Source: Bin25 sp965221765 (lineage in GTDB: Bacteria > Bacteroidota > Bacteroidia > Flavobacteriales > Flavobacteriaceae). From it: 64,000 bases of DNA. The stretch's first letter is position 1; each line of letters opens with the position of its first letter. The DNA is taken from contig OZ244911.1 in the NCBI GenBank assembly GCA_965221765.1, forward strand, positions 1,488,001 through 1,552,000, written 5' to 3'. Below are positions 1 to 9,369 of the stretch, piece after piece. The notes under the pieces are model-generated. The model saw only the letters and a list, made by a program, of their open reading frames with translations, had not been told where the DNA came from and searched no databases. Both the position numbers and the translations under genes were made by a program.

Positions 1-231
1 AGTTTCATTAGGATGCGCCTTGATGAGCCCTACAAATTCAAAGCGATCAAATGCTGTTTGGTTTCCCATGACATAATTTCCAGCTGAAATTTGGGATAAA
101 CCATTTCCATCACCAATGAGCAAAATAATATTGGGATGGTTTAAATCTCCATTGGTGTTTTGGCATAAAGTTTTACTGAAAAATAAGCCACAAATTAGAG
201 TTATAAAATAGAAAATAAAGTTTGTTTTCAT
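1..231 (-). CDS. Alkaline phosphatase, N-terminal part (cut by window edge)
   Basis: Translating the minus strand from the ATG at 229-231 gives a signal peptide (MKTNFIFYFITLICGLFF) followed by an alkaline phosphatase N-terminus: 'NIILLIGDGNG' is the usual metal-binding GDGMG-type motif with the Asp that ligates zinc/magnesium, then 'LSQISAGNYVMGNQTAFDRF' as in PhoA-superfamily enzymes. The signal peptide implies export to the periplasm or surface, where such enzymes release phosphate from organic esters. Only about 77 residues are in the window; the rest lies beyond base 1. The family call is seen in sequence; substrate is unknown. Confidence 0.8.
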   Translation of the reverse strand, partial: MKTNFIFYFITLICGLFFSKTLCQNTNGDLNHPNIILLIGDGNGLSQISAGNYVMGNQTAFDRFEFVGLIKAHPNET

Positions 232-239
232 TGGATTAT

Positions 240-1523
240 TTATATTAATAACAGAAGTACATTAGTGATTTTAATCAAAAACTCAGGATTCAAATGGGTA
301 GAGATATGTTTAAAAACTTTTTTGGATCCATTCTTATTTTTATTGAGATATTCACGGATTTCTTTTTGAATTGACGCTAATAGTTTGGGGTTTGCTTTTA
401 AATGCTGTGAGGTTTGTCTAAACTGCGATTTATCAGAAACAGAAAAAGCAATATGTTTATGGATTAAATCAGAAGCTTCCGGAAAGTAGTGATAATGTGG
501 TCCAAACAAAACGGGTTTACAATGTCCAATGGGTTCTAAAATATTGTGTAATCCTTTTTTAGAAAATCCTCCACCAACATAGGTGATTTGAGCAAAGCGG
601 TAAATTGATGAAAGAAGTCCTATGGAATCAATAATCAAAATTTGGGTCTTTTCAATGGTATCGATATCCGATCGACTAATCACTTGGTAGGAAGTTGAGA
701 TTTTTGATTTTATAAATGCAATTGATTTCAAATCAATATCATGCGATGCAATAATGATTTTATCATAAATAGATTCAATTTCTGGGAATAATAATTCAAT
801 ATCTTTTTCCCATGTACTTCCAGCTATAAAACAGGGCTTACGGTTTAAAAATTTTTCTATAATTTCACTATAGAAAGGTTGAGATGCATTTTCAATCACT
901 CGGTCTATTCTTAAATCTCCAGATACTGAAATATTATTGAACTGATATCGATTTAATAGAACAAAAGAACTTTGATTTTGAACAAATAAATGGGTCATTT
1001 TTTTTAATTCATTGAGCAACCATCTACCATACCATTGGAATAGAAAATGATTTTTAGAAAATTGACAAGAGATTGCAAAGGTTTTAATTTCTCGTTCATG
1101 AAGTTGGTTTAAATAATTGGGCCAAAATTCATATTTCACAAAAATGGCGATATCGGGATTGGTTTTATCTAAAAATCGCCGAACCCTTCCTTTGGTATCA
1201 AAAGGTAAAAATCCGATGTGATCTACTAGATCAAAGTCAGAACTCGTTTGGATACCAGAAGGAGAAAAAAAAGTCAGTAAAAGATTAAAATTGGGATGGT
1301 TTGATTTGATTGTTTTCAGAAGGGGTTTACAGAGTTCGAACTCTCCTAAGGAAGCACAGTGGAACCATATGAGTTGTTTATCCGGAGAAAATATTTGATT
1401 TTTAATTAATAGATGAGGGGCTTTTCGTTTTTGAAGAAATTGATGAATTTTTTTAGAAAAGAGCCCTACTATCGGCAGACATAAAACAACAAAGGATACG
1501 AAAAAAGAATAAATCCAAAACAT
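240..1523 (-). CDS. waaA: 3-deoxy-D-manno-octulosonic acid (KDO) transferase
   Basis: Inner-membrane glycosyltransferase that adds KDO to lipid A precursor in lipopolysaccharide synthesis (GT30 N-domain family). A hydrophobic N-terminal anchor (about residues 1-25) is followed by the typical 'IWFHCASLGEFE' block, 'KYEFWPNY' and 'GSTWEKDIELL', and a C-terminal 'YVGGGFSKKGLHNILEPIGHCKPVLFGP' type donor-binding region, all family hallmarks. Length of about 427 residues is normal. The frame is open to a TTG at 1535, but the ATG at 1523 gives a better signal anchor and lies just below a promoter-like element at 1537-1544, so I chose it. It ends 8 bases before the alkaline phosphatase start on the same strand. 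Confidence 0.93.
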   Translation of the reverse strand: MFWIYSFFVSFVVLCLPIVGLFSKKIHQFLQKRKAPHLLIKNQIFSPDKQLIWFHCASLGEFELCKPLLKTIKSNHPNFNLLLTFFSPSGIQTSSDFDLVDHIGFLPFDTKGRVRRFLDKTNPDIAIFVKYEFWPNYLNQLHEREIKTFAISCQFSKNHFLFQWYGRWLLNELKKMTHLFVQNQSSFVLLNRYQFNNISVSGDLRIDRVIENASQPFYSEIIEKFLNRKPCFIAGSTWEKDIELLFPEIESIYDKIIIASHDIDLKSIAFIKSKISTSYQVISRSDIDTIEKTQILIIDSIGLLSSIYRFAQITYVGGGFSKKGLHNILEPIGHCKPVLFGPHYHYFPEASDLIHKHIAFSVSDKSQFRQTSQHLKANPKLLASIQKEIREYLNKNKNGSKKVFKHISTHLNPEFLIKITNVLLLLI

Positions 1524-1536
1524 GGAACTCAACAAT

Positions 1537-1566
1537 CAAAAGTAAATGATCTGCGACCTAATACAA
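1537..1566 (-). promoter_or_regulatory. Bacteroidota-type promoter for waaA
   Basis: On the minus strand a TACTTTTG (forward CAAAAGTA, 1537-1544) matches the Bacteroidetes -7 consensus TAnnTTTG, with a TTG (forward CAA, 1564-1566) 19 bases upstream as the -33 element. It sits 13 bases before the ATG at 1523. Confidence 0.5.
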
Positions 1567-1594
1567 TCAATACCGTTTGATATTCTATTAAAGT

Positions 1595-2725
1595 TTAACT
1601 TAAAAAATCTTTAATCTTCTGGACAATGTAATTGATTTGCTCATCCGTTAGTTCGGTATGCATGGGTAGTGACAAAACTTGTTTTGAAAATTCAATTGTA
1701 ATTGGAAAACAAGAATTCTTGTGCTGACTAATTGAATAAGCTTTTTGTTGGTGTAAGGGAACCGGATAATAAATACCAAAAGGAATTTCATGTTCTGAAA
1801 GATGATCGGCTACTTCATCACGTTTCCCATTGGTAATTCTTATGGTGTATTGATGCCAAACGTGATTGCGTTTTAATTTAGGAAATTCTGGTACAATCAC
1901 ATGGGGAATATTTTTTAAGAGGGCATGGTATTTTTTTGCATTTGATTGTCTTCTCTCAATGTATTGATCGAGATATTTCAATTTGGTTTTTAATACAGCT
2001 GCTTGTAGAGTATCTAATCTTGAATTAATCCCAATGATATCGTGATAATATCGTTGGGACATCCCATGATTTGCGATGGCACGAGCCTTGCTAGCCAATC
2101 CATCATCATTTGTAAAGAGTGCCCCGCCATCGCCATAAGCACCCAAATTTTTAGCAGGGAAAAACGAAGTCGTTCCGAAGTCCCCAATAGTGCCTGCAAA
2201 TCGTAGATTACCATTATTAAATTGGTGCTTTGCGCCAATGGCTTGTGCATTATCCTCTATGATAGCCAAACCATTTTTCATAGCTATTTCGGTTAACCCA
2301 TCCATGGGGCATACTTGCCCAAATAAATGCACAGGCATGATGGCTCTTGTTTTTGTTGTAATAGAAGATTTCACTTGATCAATATCGATATTGAATGTTT
2401 TAGGATCAATATCAACTAAAATTGGTTTGAGACCTAATAAATGAATTACTTCAACTGTGGCAGCAAAGGTGAAGTTGGTTGTGATGATTTCATCACCGGG
2501 TTCATAGTTCATGGCCATGAGTGCTATTTGTATGGCATCAGTCCCATTGGCACAGCCAATCACATGTTTTACTTGAAGATATTTGGATAAACTTTGTTCA
2601 AATTCTTTAACAGTTGGGCCATTTATAAAAGTTGCTGATTCTAGGATTGAATCAAACTCTTTCTTTAATTCTTCAGCAATGCCATGGTACTGACCTACAA
2701 GGTCAACCATTTGAATTTTTTTCAT
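1595..2725 (-). CDS. DegT/DnrJ/EryC1/StrS family PLP aminotransferase
   Basis: PLP-dependent sugar aminotransferase, 376 residues, normal for the family. Seen: 'MVDLVGQYHGIAEELKKEF' opening typical of WbpE/WlbE-like members, 'GCANGTDAIQIAL' cofactor phosphate loop near residues 58-70, 'EDNAQAIGA' (Asp that pairs with the PLP ring nitrogen), and 'FFPAKNLGAYGDGGA' where the Lys is the PLP-binding residue. By family it should aminate a 3- or 4-keto nucleotide sugar for surface polysaccharide or LPS. The adjacent waaA agrees with an envelope role, but the exact sugar cannot be read from the sequence. No other sugar-nucleotide genes are next to it. A TAATTTTG -7-like element lies upstream at 2742-2749. 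Confidence 0.9.
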   Translation of the reverse strand: MKKIQMVDLVGQYHGIAEELKKEFDSILESATFINGPTVKEFEQSLSKYLQVKHVIGCANGTDAIQIALMAMNYEPGDEIITTNFTFAATVEVIHLLGLKPILVDIDPKTFNIDIDQVKSSITTKTRAIMPVHLFGQVCPMDGLTEIAMKNGLAIIEDNAQAIGAKHQFNNGNLRFAGTIGDFGTTSFFPAKNLGAYGDGGALFTNDDGLASKARAIANHGMSQRYYHDIIGINSRLDTLQAAVLKTKLKYLDQYIERRQSNAKKYHALLKNIPHVIVPEFPKLKRNHVWHQYTIRITNGKRDEVADHLSEHEIPFGIYYPVPLHQQKAYSISQHKNSCFPITIEFSKQVLSLPMHTELTDEQINYIVQKIKDFLS

Positions 2726-2741
2726 TGAATTTTAGAAAGAC

Positions 2742-2749
2742 CAAAATTA
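2742..2749 (-). promoter_or_regulatory. Candidate -7 element upstream of the DegT aminotransferase
   Basis: Minus-strand TAATTTTG matches TAnnTTTG and lies 17 bases before the ATG. I could not find a well-spaced -33 TTG, so this is weak. Confidence 0.3.
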
Positions 2750-2875
2750 GAATATCCCAATGCAAAACCTTATAATATCAAATGAAAATTACTACTAGTA
2801 GCCCCCTCAATCAATCAATGCTAGTTTTTTACTATGGGGGTTGAATTAAAGGGAACTCTTAGAAAGAATTCAAAA

Positions 2876-4222
2876 TTAGGATATGCCTATGTAATTGAAT
2901 GGCGTAATTTTTTTTAGATTGGTTCTTAATGTATCACTAATCTCTAATGAATCGATAAACTGATGGATGGTTTTTTGATTGATTGATTCGCTACCTCTTG
3001 TAAATTTTTTAAGTTGCTCGTAGGGCTGATGGTATCCCTCTTTTCTCAATAGAGTTTGGATGGCTTCTGCAATTATTTGCCAGTTTTTATCAAGATCAAG
3101 ATTAATTTGAACTTTATTGACTTCGAGTTTATTGATGCCCTTTATTATGGACTTCATAGCAATGATGGTATGAGCAAATGGAACCCCAACATTGCGAAGG
3201 ACCGTAGAATCTGTTAAATCTCTTTGAAAACGTGATATAGGCAGTTTTCTTGAAAAAAAAGCAAATATGCTATTGGCAAGTTCAAGATTCCCCTCAGCAT
3301 TTTCAAAATCAATCGGGTTGATCTTATGAGGCATTGCTGATGATCCAACTTCTCGATGGATGATTTTTAATTTGAAATAATCCAATGAAATATATCCCCA
3401 TATATCACGACAGAAATCCAATAATATCGTGTTGATGCGTTTTAAACTATCGGATAGTGTGGCAAAAGAATCATAGTGCTCAATTTGAGTCGTAGGAAGA
3501 CTATAGACTAGTCCTAAATTATTTTCTACAAAGTTTCGACCAAAATTCTCCCAATCGATATCGGGATAGGCTAATTGGTGCGCATTGAAATTACCAGTTG
3601 ATCCGGAAAATTTAGCCGCATGAGGAATTTCTAAAAGAAGACTCAATTGCTTGGAAATTCGGGTAATAAAAACCTGTATTTCTTTTCCCAATCGAGTGGG
3701 ACTAGCGGGTTGTCCGTGGGTTCGGGCTAACATCACAGTCGATCTCGTGTCTGCAGCCAAAGATTCCAAATGTTCGATGAGCCGATTTAAATCTTGTAAA
3801 TAAACTTCTTCAAATGCAGCGCGAATACTCAAAGGAATAGCCGTATTGTTGATATCTTGAGAAGTCAATCCAAAATGGATAAATTCTTGATATTTTTCTA
3901 ATCCAAGTTTTTTGAATTTTTCTTTGATAAAATATTCAACTGCCTTTACATCGTGGTTGGTTTGGGTTTCGTATTGTTTGATTCTTTTTGCATCTTTAAC
4001 TGAAAAGGAAGTATAAATTTTCCTGAGTTTACTAAAATGATTTCGATCAAAATCCAATAGTCTATCTAGTTCTAATCCACACAACTCAATAAAATACTCT
4101 ATTTCAACTAGGACGCGATATTTTATTAGAGCTCCTTCAGAAAAATAATAGGCTAACTTATCAACTTTTTTCCAATATCTTCCATCGATTGGTGAGATGG
4201 TTTTGAGTGTTGAAATTTTCAT
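2876..4222 (-). CDS. purB: Adenylosuccinate lyase
   Basis: Cytoplasmic enzyme that removes fumarate from SAICAR and from adenylosuccinate in purine synthesis. The 448-residue protein shows 'SPIDGRYWKKVDKLAYYFSE' at the start, 'TSQDINNTA', 'ARTHGQPASPTRLGKE' (catalytic His) and the fumarase/lyase signature 'GSSAMPHKINPIDFENAEGN' near residues 290-310. The form is the E. coli-like long PurB. It is a stand-alone gene on the minus strand with about 150 bases to the next gene downstream; intact. Confidence 0.97.
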   Translation of the reverse strand: MKISTLKTISPIDGRYWKKVDKLAYYFSEGALIKYRVLVEIEYFIELCGLELDRLLDFDRNHFSKLRKIYTSFSVKDAKRIKQYETQTNHDVKAVEYFIKEKFKKLGLEKYQEFIHFGLTSQDINNTAIPLSIRAAFEEVYLQDLNRLIEHLESLAADTRSTVMLARTHGQPASPTRLGKEIQVFITRISKQLSLLLEIPHAAKFSGSTGNFNAHQLAYPDIDWENFGRNFVENNLGLVYSLPTTQIEHYDSFATLSDSLKRINTILLDFCRDIWGYISLDYFKLKIIHREVGSSAMPHKINPIDFENAEGNLELANSIFAFFSRKLPISRFQRDLTDSTVLRNVGVPFAHTIIAMKSIIKGINKLEVNKVQINLDLDKNWQIIAEAIQTLLRKEGYHQPYEQLKKFTRGSESINQKTIHQFIDSLEISDTLRTNLKKITPFNYIGIS

Positions 4223-4739
4223 GGATTTTTAAATTAAAAAGTCAAATAAAAATATCCCAAAACACCGGCAAATTATGAGTCACAAATTTAAGAAATTCAA
4301 CCCCATTTCAGACTCTTTTAGTTTCAAAATCGCTTCAAATAACCCCTGATTACCGACTGTGCCCCCCCTTTGAGTGATTGGGTTGGTGGATAGCGAAATC
4401 TCTAAAATCAAGAGAATTTTTTTCTAAATTCTGATTTAAAAACCATCTATTCTTTTCTCTTATTTTACACTCGTTGGTTTTATTTTAACAAGCGTATTGA
4501 ATAATTAATTTGAGCGTTGTAGAATTAAAAACAGCTAATATTTATATTGACAGCAAAACTGCGAGTTTATATAAATCTCCATCAGTGATATGCTTTAATA
4601 ATGCGTTCTGTGATATTTCTGTCGTCACCAACCAATCTGCCTTACAATCACTTCGATAATCAACTCAACCGTCCAAGAATGTCTTTTATATAGTTTATGT
4701 CGTTTTGAGAGGGGTTGGTTTAAGAAAAACTAGGATAGC
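4223..4739. other. Gene-free stretch
   Basis: About 500 AT-rich bases with no supported gene. It contains a run of seven C near 4366-4372, in a non-coding setting. I see no RNA gene or clear terminator here. It marks the start of a decayed zone reaching to about 7.4 kb. Confidence 0.4.
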
Positions 4740-4952
4740 TTAATCCTCTCCCAACTCTTTTTTTAATTTTTTAACTCGGAGTTTATGTTCTACTTCTTCT
4801 CGCCGTTCACTTCTTATTCCTTTTCTCCACTTCCAAATGATAAAACCAGAAGATATGGTTCCGAAAATAATACCAGCAATAAGACCAAAAAATTCGAGAC
4901 TCAACCAACTGAAAACGGTCAAACTAACCGCTTCAATAACATCGTTATCCAT
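4740..4952 (-). CDS. Small single-pass membrane protein, function unknown
   Basis: I do not recognise a family. From the ATG at 4952 it encodes about 70 residues: an acidic start (MDNDVIEAV), one strong hydrophobic segment around residues 10-40 ('FFGLIAGIIFGTISSGFIIW') and a highly charged tail ('KWRKGIRSERREEVEHKL'). The tail suggests an amphipathic or coiled-coil cytoplasmic end. A GTG four codons upstream is also possible. It sits between purB and a broken Fic gene, in a decayed region. Confidence 0.4.
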   Translation of the reverse strand: MDNDVIEAVSLTVFSWLSLEFFGLIAGIIFGTISSGFIIWKWRKGIRSERREEVEHKLRVKKLKKELGED

Positions 4953-4997
4953 TGTTCGTAACACGCCACAAATTTAAGTGTTTTATTATTTCAAATT

Positions 4998-5180
4998 TCA
5001 CACAATATGTTTTTTCACTTTTTTATTGTTGTTAAAATGATAGGCCATCGACTCTAAATGTTTGCCATTTTGCATTAGATAGTTGAACATGGCATTTATG
5101 AATCGAAGAATAAACCGACTCACAAGTTTTGTAGTAGAACCAAAAATATTATCAATCGAAAGCCATCCATCCTTTTTCAT
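4998..5180 (-). CDS. Short hypothetical ORF
   Basis: A 60-residue frame starting with ATG (MKKDGWLSIDNIFG) and ending in a Lys-rich tail. Nothing recognisable. Its placement between an unknown membrane protein and a pseudogene makes a chance ORF or relic as likely as a gene. Confidence 0.15.
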   Translation of the reverse strand: MKKDGWLSIDNIFGSTTKLVSRFILRFINAMFNYLMQNGKHLESMAYHFNNNKKVKKHIV

Positions 5181-5285
5181 AAAACATGCCTGCCGTTTAA
5201 AGTTATATCATTTCCAAGTCTAGTTTATTTAGGAGGTTTATCCTTAATCAATGCGTTTTTTGATTTACTTTCTTTTTCAGCGAGA

Positions 5286-6067
5286 CTATAACTGTCCCCT
5301 CTTCAGAATAAAATCAAGTTCTTTTTCAAAAAATAGTGTCGCTTCTTGAAACATAAATTGATATAAGCTACCGTAACAATTCGTTTTTCTAACTTCTTCT
5401 AAGGCTTGAAAATAATCGTGTTTATAATCTCTATGCACTATGGACATGGGTACATCATGACATCTTTGAACATAGTTCATAATCAATCGACTTAATCGAC
5501 CATTCCCATCTCTAAATGGATGGATATCCACTAAAAGAAAATGCGATTGAAACGAAAACTTATAAATATCCGTTATGGTCTTTTGTTTTTTAAAATTTCA
5601 ATAGAAATTCAAAAAAAATTGATTGATAGCACTTGGGACTTTTTCTGGCTCTATAAACACATGATTTCTTGCTTGTAGAGAAATTTTACGAAACTTACCA
5701 TTCAATACATCAAAATTCCAATGTCTTGCAAATTCACAAGCAATAGTCCTTAACAATATTTTTGGTGAAAGTCTTTGCAAATCAGCAGCACTTAATTCAA
5801 TTAGGTTTTTTTTATTTGTCATTGCAATCATATCCTTCAAGGCTTCATGATGATCTTCAACCATTAAGATATCATCTACTTTTTTACCTTTAGGCGTTAA
5901 ACCGTAATCCAATTAATATACTTACATCCTCTCTATTCAAATTGGAGCCTTCAATTCCAGCGCTATGACAGGATGGATATAGCGTATAGATTATATCGTT
6001 GATGATTGACCAATCCTTTACTTGCTTTTTGGTATTTTTTAACTAAATTTTCAAATTTTAAATTCAT
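5286..6067 (-). pseudogene. Fic-family protein, frameshifted copy
   Basis: Fic proteins usually transfer AMP or another nucleotide part onto target proteins, often as toxins. The minus strand reads as three broken pieces of the same protein that is intact at 53394-54188: an N-terminal part from an ATG at 6067 (MNLKFENLVKKYQKAS) that hits stops, a middle piece 5598-5912, and a C-terminal piece 5286-5531 containing the Fic motif 'HPFRDGNGRLSRL'. At least two frame changes and stops separate them, so it is a dead gene. The homology to the intact copy is clear along the full length, which fixes both ends. Confidence 0.85.
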
Positions 6068-6229
6068 TATTTCATTAATAACAAAATGCTTGAGGATATT
6101 TTAAACTTGACTATTCACTTCTAATTCCATAGACATAAAAATACTAATCGGAGCATAGTTGACCTAACTATTTGTCTGTAGATTAATTGTCAACCGTTAT
6201 ATTATATGAGATGAAACTTTTGCAGTGAA

Positions 6230-6640
6230 ATTCCGGCTATTCTCTAAGATAAAGGATTAAATTAAAAGCCCCTTTCTTTCCAAGTGTATGCGTTTTTTTA
6301 ATCTGCATCAAGGTCGAACCAAAACATCTATCTACCAACCAATTTTTCCATTAAGTCAATGATATTTATGGATTAGCAACCGATGGAAGCCACTTTGGTA
6401 GAAACTGATAAATCATGTAAAAAAATAACGAGGTTAAAAAGCCGATTATCTCTTGATTTTATTGAAAATGTAGCTGATTTGGGTCTAATTCAACCTCTCA
6501 AATGTTCAAACCGAAGCATTCATTAGGATGGCATTCGTTTCACGCCTTTTGTGATTTGGATACGGCAGAAGCCCTTCCCAATCACTGCACCTTGTATCGT
6601 TTTATTTGTCGTTGATGGTTTTATGATTAAAAAGATGAAA
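6230..6640 (+). pseudogene. Remnant of an IS5-type transposase (5' part)
   Basis: The stretch resembles the left part of the IS5-type element at 51713-53124. 'MRFF-NLHQGRTKTSI' around 6287-6340 matches 'MRFLNLHQGRSRTTT', and near 6530-6610 'FHAFCDLDTAEALPNHCTLYRF' in pieces matches 'RFTAFCGLDREDAVPDYS', the DUF772 block of IS5 transposases. Many stops and frame changes. The 3' half and ends are not visible. The rest of the gap to 7042 holds nothing I can support. Confidence 0.5.
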
Positions 6641-7042
6641 ATTTTCATACAGTGTTTGAAGAAACAGATTAGTCTTCACAGATTTTGTTTTTATGATATC
6701 TCCCTTTTGACATGCCTTTCTTATTTTCTCGATTTTATTTTGTTTTATTAGTGTCTTTCCCATTGGATTGTTCACCAATAATGCTTTGTATTTCTGATTG
6801 AATTTTTTTTGCTGATTTTTTCACCAACGACATGTTGTTTTTTAATGAACTTGAAATGAGGGTTGGCTAAAGTTTATGCCATGGGTTCCGATATGGAAGA
6901 GCTAAATGTTATATTCAAAGAATGAACAAAGGGGTATAAGTGCTATTTGATCTTTTCTAATCAATTTGTAATCAAAAGGGATGTGTTTCGTTTTAGAAGA
7001 ATAATTGGCCGGTTGGTCTCTTGAACACTGTTTAATAACCTT

Positions 7043-7324
7043 TTAGTTACTGTTTATTTGATTTTTTTGATGCCCATAAATGCTACTTATTTGTAGATGA
7101 AATATCCTTTCTGAATACGCTCGGTTATCTCTTTCTGTTCTATTTAAAACCGGTCGTTGATACGCATTGACCAGAATTCGATGTAGGCTTTGCTCGCAAA
7201 GAGCAAGAGGATCAATGGTGTGACATTTTATTATAAAATCGTAATCAATGTTGAAACTAGTTGAATTGTTTAAAAACAACAATTCAAATTTTCGAACAGT
7301 TCTGATCAACTCTTGACTATCCAT
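7043..7324 (-). CDS. Hypothetical protein, possible T5orf172/MUG113-like fragment
   Basis: About 93 residues from the ATG at 7324. 'YDFIIKCHTIDPLALCEQSL' followed by 'HRILVNAYQRPVLNRTE' resembles the helix 'xLExxLHxxL..yRv' of GIY-YIG related T5orf172/MUG113 domains, but the GIY-YIG strand region that should precede it is not visible. It may be the tail of a decayed gene. The resemblance is weak and from memory of the family. Confidence 0.25.
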   Translation of the reverse strand: MDSQELIRTVRKFELLFLNNSTSFNIDYDFIIKCHTIDPLALCEQSLHRILVNAYQRPVLNRTERDNRAYSERIFHLQISSIYGHQKNQINSN

Positions 7325-7431
7325 AAAGGCAATAGCCAATGGGTAAATATCTTCGAGAGCTGGAATTTATTTCTTCACAAAAGAATGATGGCAAATTATG
7401 TTATTGAAAACGATACCATATCCTCTTTAAC

Positions 7432-8205
7432 TTACATGGACAAAATACGATACTCTTCATAGCATTTACTGATGGCCTCAAGTATTTGTAGATCGTTGGC
7501 TTCTTTAATAAATACTTCTGAATAATTACAATTTCCCAAGACTTCATCAATTTCACCGGGTTTTAAATTGAGAAACTGCATAAGCACTTGTCGATCAAAT
7601 TTGATGGCCAATAAGTCTCGAATACTTTCATCTTCACGCATCTTATTGAGTTTTCTCATTTCACTACTTTTCCGACTAAAAGTATTGTACATCAAATCAA
7701 GTGGGTCGAATATCGAACGAAAACTCTTAGCAATATTTCTTAGTGATGATCCTCCAGACTCATATCCTAAATTAGAAAGTCCTGCAATCCGATAGCGTTG
7801 TACGTCATTGGTAGGAGAATTGCGGACATCAATATCTAGATAACCCGTTAAACGGTAGGGTTGCAAAATCACTTCTTCTAATGCAAAGGCCAACTCAGTC
7901 ATTTTAAAAATGGCATTGCCAAATTCTATCATATCGTTAGTTACTGCAACTTTTAAAGGTTTGTATCCGATGTATGAAAAATAAAGAGTATCTCGAGCCT
8001 TAGCCATGAGTTCAAATTCGCCATTGATATCTGTGGTAGTTCCACTGATTTCATTGAGATTCACCACATGAACACTTTGCATTGACAATCCGGTGGTTTC
8101 ATCTTTTACTTTGGCTTTAAATACTTGTAAACTTTCATCTTGACCATACCCCCAATGGATGCTTCCAATCACAAAGACTAGTCCAAAAATTAGAGTATTT
8201 TTCAT
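7432..8205 (-). CDS. Exported protein with carboxypeptidase-regulatory-like domain
   Basis: A 257-residue protein with an N-terminal signal peptide (MKNTLIFGLVFVIGSIHWG), then a beta-sandwich of the CarboxypepD_reg-like type: 'FKAKVKDETTGLSMQSVHV', 'GTTTDINGEF', 'RDTLYFSYIGYKPLKV' at about residues 28-90. This domain is common in Bacteroidota surface proteins and TonB-dependent receptors. The C-terminal 130 residues are helical and have no receptor barrel. The layout is seen often in Bacteroidetes conserved hypotheticals; the role is unknown. It lies 32 bases downstream of rdgB on the same strand, so co-transcription is likely. Confidence 0.75.
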   Translation of the reverse strand: MKNTLIFGLVFVIGSIHWGYGQDESLQVFKAKVKDETTGLSMQSVHVVNLNEISGTTTDINGEFELMAKARDTLYFSYIGYKPLKVAVTNDMIEFGNAIFKMTELAFALEEVILQPYRLTGYLDIDVRNSPTNDVQRYRIAGLSNLGYESGGSSLRNIAKSFRSIFDPLDLMYNTFSRKSSEMRKLNKMREDESIRDLLAIKFDRQVLMQFLNLKPGEIDEVLGNCNYSEVFIKEANDLQILEAISKCYEEYRILSM

Positions 8206-8237
8206 GCCATAAAATTACATTAATCTATGCATTGAAA

Positions 8238-8855
8238 TTAAAAGGATTGAACGCCAATTGTTTGGGCAAATGGACTATGGGATAAAAAATCACTCAATGC
8301 ATGGATAGCGTTGGCTCGATGACTATACAAATTCTTCTGATCGAGACTCATTTGACCAAATGTATGATGGTGTCCTTTAGGAATAAATATGGGATCATAA
8401 CCAAAGCCTTTCTCCCCACGAATTGTATCGGTTATAAAGCCCTCTACTTCTCCTTTTACAAAATGATGCTCATGATGATTAAAAAGACAAAATACTGTTC
8501 GAAATAAGGCGCTTCGATTGCTATTTTCTTCCATAGCAATTAAGAGCTTTTCGATATTTTCACTTGTCGTAGCTTGCTCACCGGCATATCGAGCAGAACG
8601 AACACCGGGAAGGCCATGAAGTGCTCTAACAAATAGCCCAGTATCATCCGACAGCGTGGGTAACTGGCAAAATATTGAAACAGTTTTGGCTTTCAATAGA
8701 GCATTGCCTTCCAAAGTAGTGGCCGTTTCAGGGATATCTCGGTGGAACCCAACGTCACTCAATGATAAAAAACGGATGGTTTTATCAAGAGAACTATTTA
8801 ATTCAATGAGTTTATTGGCATTATGAGATGCAAATACAATCGTTGGCTTATTCAT
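8238..8855 (-). CDS. rdgB: Non-canonical purine NTP pyrophosphatase (XTP/dITP diphosphatase)
   Basis: Cytoplasmic house-cleaning enzyme of the HAM1/RdgB family that hydrolyses dITP, ITP and XTP to monophosphates. The 205 residues show 'FASHNANKLIEL' (substrate/phosphate loop), 'LSDDTGLFVRALHGLPGVRS' (metal-binding Asp pair and hydrophobic loop), 'ARYAGEQA' and 'GEKGFGYDPIFIPKG' (base recognition). Length and motif order are normal. Its start overlaps the end of rlmH by 8 bases, which indicates translational coupling. Confidence 0.95.
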   Translation of the reverse strand: MNKPTIVFASHNANKLIELNSSLDKTIRFLSLSDVGFHRDIPETATTLEGNALLKAKTVSIFCQLPTLSDDTGLFVRALHGLPGVRSARYAGEQATTSENIEKLLIAMEENSNRSALFRTVFCLFNHHEHHFVKGEVEGFITDTIRGEKGFGYDPIFIPKGHHHTFGQMSLDQKNLYSHRANAIHALSDFLSHSPFAQTIGVQSF

Positions 8856-9291
8856 GGTGGTATGGATGATTACTAAGGATTGTTAAGGCTCGATAGATTT
8901 GTTCTAACAAGATGACTCGAATCATTTGATGGGTAAATGTCATTTTTGAAAATGATAAACTAAAGTGGGTATGCCTTTGTAAGTCAGGTAATAATCCGAA
9001 TGGGCCACCTACAAGAAAAATAAGTTTATGATAGGAAAGATTAGCTTTTGATTTCAATAAATTAGCAAACTCTCTTGAATTGAGCTGTTGACCGGTATCG
9101 TCTAGTGAAATAAAAAAAGAATTTTTGTTTAGTTTAATCATGAGCCGGTTTAGCTTTTGGCCTTTTGGATCTAGACCCAATAAATGAAGCTGAAACTTTG
9201 TAAATTGTGCAATTCTCTTAGAGTATCTGTCTACCAACTGATTAATTTCATTATCATTTGACTTACCAACTGCGATGACGTGTAGTTCCAT
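8848..9291 (-). CDS. rlmH: 23S rRNA (pseudouridine1915-N3)-methyltransferase
   Basis: SPOUT-class methyltransferase that methylates pseudouridine 1915 in helix 69 of 23S rRNA. 'MELHVIAVGKSND' is the classic start, so I take the ATG at 9291 rather than the TTG five codons upstream. 'FISLDDTGQQLNSREFANLL' and the cofactor-knot motif 'FLVGGPFGLLPDL' are present, and the C-terminus 'FSKMTFTHQMIRVILLEQIY' is typical. The protein is 147 residues, close to the usual 155-159. It is the first gene of a unit with rdgB and the regulatory-like-domain gene. Confidence 0.95.
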   Translation of the reverse strand: MELHVIAVGKSNDNEINQLVDRYSKRIAQFTKFQLHLLGLDPKGQKLNRLMIKLNKNSFFISLDDTGQQLNSREFANLLKSKANLSYHKLIFLVGGPFGLLPDLQRHTHFSLSFSKMTFTHQMIRVILLEQIYRALTILSNHPYHHE

Positions 9292-9369
9292 TATAAAATT
9301 TGCCAAAGTTTACACTAATTGTGGATAAATGAGTTGGGATGATAAAATCAAATTATTTAGTGTTGGTTG

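Noticed and set aside
2770..2850. Hairpin terminator between purB and the aminotransferase
   Set aside because: A CCCCC and GGGGG run could pair, but the flanking bases do not extend the stem and no T-run follows on the needed side.
4366..4372. Seven-C run as another contingency tract
   Set aside because: It lies in non-coding sequence without a nearby start codon, and is shorter than the tracts in the methyltransferase genes.
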